Positions 63,704-64,000 of a stretch of 64,000 nt of DNA are shown here, in pieces. Location of the stretch: NCBI RefSeq assembly GCF_910579365.1, contig NZ_CAJTUX010000001.1, forward strand, positions 1-64,000. The letters run 5' to 3'. The notes below the pieces were generated by a model that worked only from the letters and a program-made list of their open reading frames with translations, was not told the DNA's origin and made no database searches. The stretch's first letter is position 1, and every line of letters starts with the position of its first letter. Made by a program: the position numbers and the translations under genes. Source of the DNA: an uncultured Oscillibacter sp. (GTDB lineage Bacteria > Bacillota > Clostridia > Oscillospirales > Oscillospiraceae).

Positions 63704-64000
63704 ATGACAAAGGAGGAGCTTGCCGCGCGGCTGAAGAGCGCCTGCGCGGCGGTGGCGGACGCGGAGGAGGAGCTGACAGAGATCGACTCCCGCTTCGGCG
63801 ACGCGGACCACGGGCTCACCATGGCCAAAATCGCCGGGGCCATCGCCGGGGCGGCGGACCGGGCGGAAGGAGGCGTGCAGGCCATGCTGGACGATGCGGC
63901 CTGCGCCGTTATGACCCTCAACGGCGGCAGCGCCGTGCCCCTGTGGAACACCTGGCTGGACGGCATGCAGGAAGCGGCCCCTGAGGGCGGAGAGATCGAC
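63704..64000 (+). CDS. DhaL-like (DAK2 domain) kinase subunit, 3' end outside window
   Basis: 99 codons seen; AAGGAGG lies nine bases before the ATG (a second ATG two codons earlier is too close to it). The nucleotide-site motif LTEIDSRFGDADHGLTM matches DhaL (D-x-x-x-GD-x-DHG), which binds ADP and Mg2+ in dihydroxyacetone kinases. The DhaL helix-bundle continues with LNGGSAVPLWNTWLDG. PTS-dependent or ATP-dependent use cannot be decided without the following genes. Controlled probably by the upstream SorC protein. Confidence 0.85.
   Translation, partial: MTKEELAARLKSACAAVADAEEELTEIDSRFGDADHGLTMAKIAGAIAGAADRAEGGVQAMLDDAACAVMTLNGGSAVPLWNTWLDGMQEAAPEGGEID

Overview
The window looks like a chromosomal segment of a GC-rich (about 60%) gut Clostridia species of the Oscillospirales kind (Flavonifractor/Lawsonibacter-like). 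The genus is an inference. The supporting signs are Gram-positive style AGGAGG ribosome binding sites, lipoprotein signal peptides, an SLH-domain surface protein, pyruvate:ferredoxin oxidoreductase, biotin-independent citrate lyase and Tn916-type debris. No rRNA, tRNA or CRISPR array was seen. The strong codon bias produces long spurious antisense reading frames, which are left out.

Layout. 1-2.2 kb: right-hand debris of a Tn916-like element (ABC ATPase, small lipoprotein, frameshifted excisionase, integrase with an internal deletion). 2.4-3.6 kb: low-molecular-weight phosphatase and CutC. 3.7-16.3 kb (minus strand): one long operon running malY-like aminotransferase, thioredoxin-fold protein, tctC, tctB, tctA, aconitase-family hydratase, citD, citE, citF, citC, citXG. 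16.6-26.8 kb: two overlapping LysR genes, then MmgE/PrpD, LeuC-like, LeuD-like, MmgE/PrpD, a reverse LysR gene, a third MmgE/PrpD and an AbrB-family permease. 26.9-30.4 kb: pyruvate:ferredoxin oxidoreductase. Together these read as a tricarboxylate or branched dicarboxylate fermentation region: uptake by a tripartite tricarboxylate transporter, hydratase/isomerase rearrangements, cleavage by a citrate-lyase-type enzyme, and pyruvate oxidation.

30.6-42.7 kb: an M20 peptidase; a monoacylglycerol-lipase-like hydrolase with glycerol kinase; a two-gene surface system (a 1629-residue M60 metalloprotease carrying a dockerin-like module, overlapping an SLH protein whose N-terminal domain is cohesin-like in pattern); and glutaminyl-tRNA synthetase. 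42.7-46.4 kb: anti-sigma and ECF sigma factors, an IS1182-type remnant, and the magnesium transporter MgtE. 46.6-48.3 kb: a GH13 enzyme and a cluster of hairpin repeats.

48.3-55.1 kb: a molybdenum island with a Crp/Fnr regulator divergent from moaA, moaC, MOSC, a molybdopterin-binding protein, modA, modB, modC and mogA. A palindrome sits at about -41.5 from the predicted moaA start of transcription. 55.2-59.4 kb: a nitrilase-family amidase of lower GC, a DUF2238-like membrane protein, and two CobW-like GTPases (one with a His-rich minisatellite, one joined to a DUF1980-like domain). 59.5-64 kb: a membrane-anchored XRE regulator, a collapsed PTS/6-phospho-beta-glucosidase pseudogene, and a SorC regulator with repeated operators upstream of itself and of a truncated dhaL-like gene.
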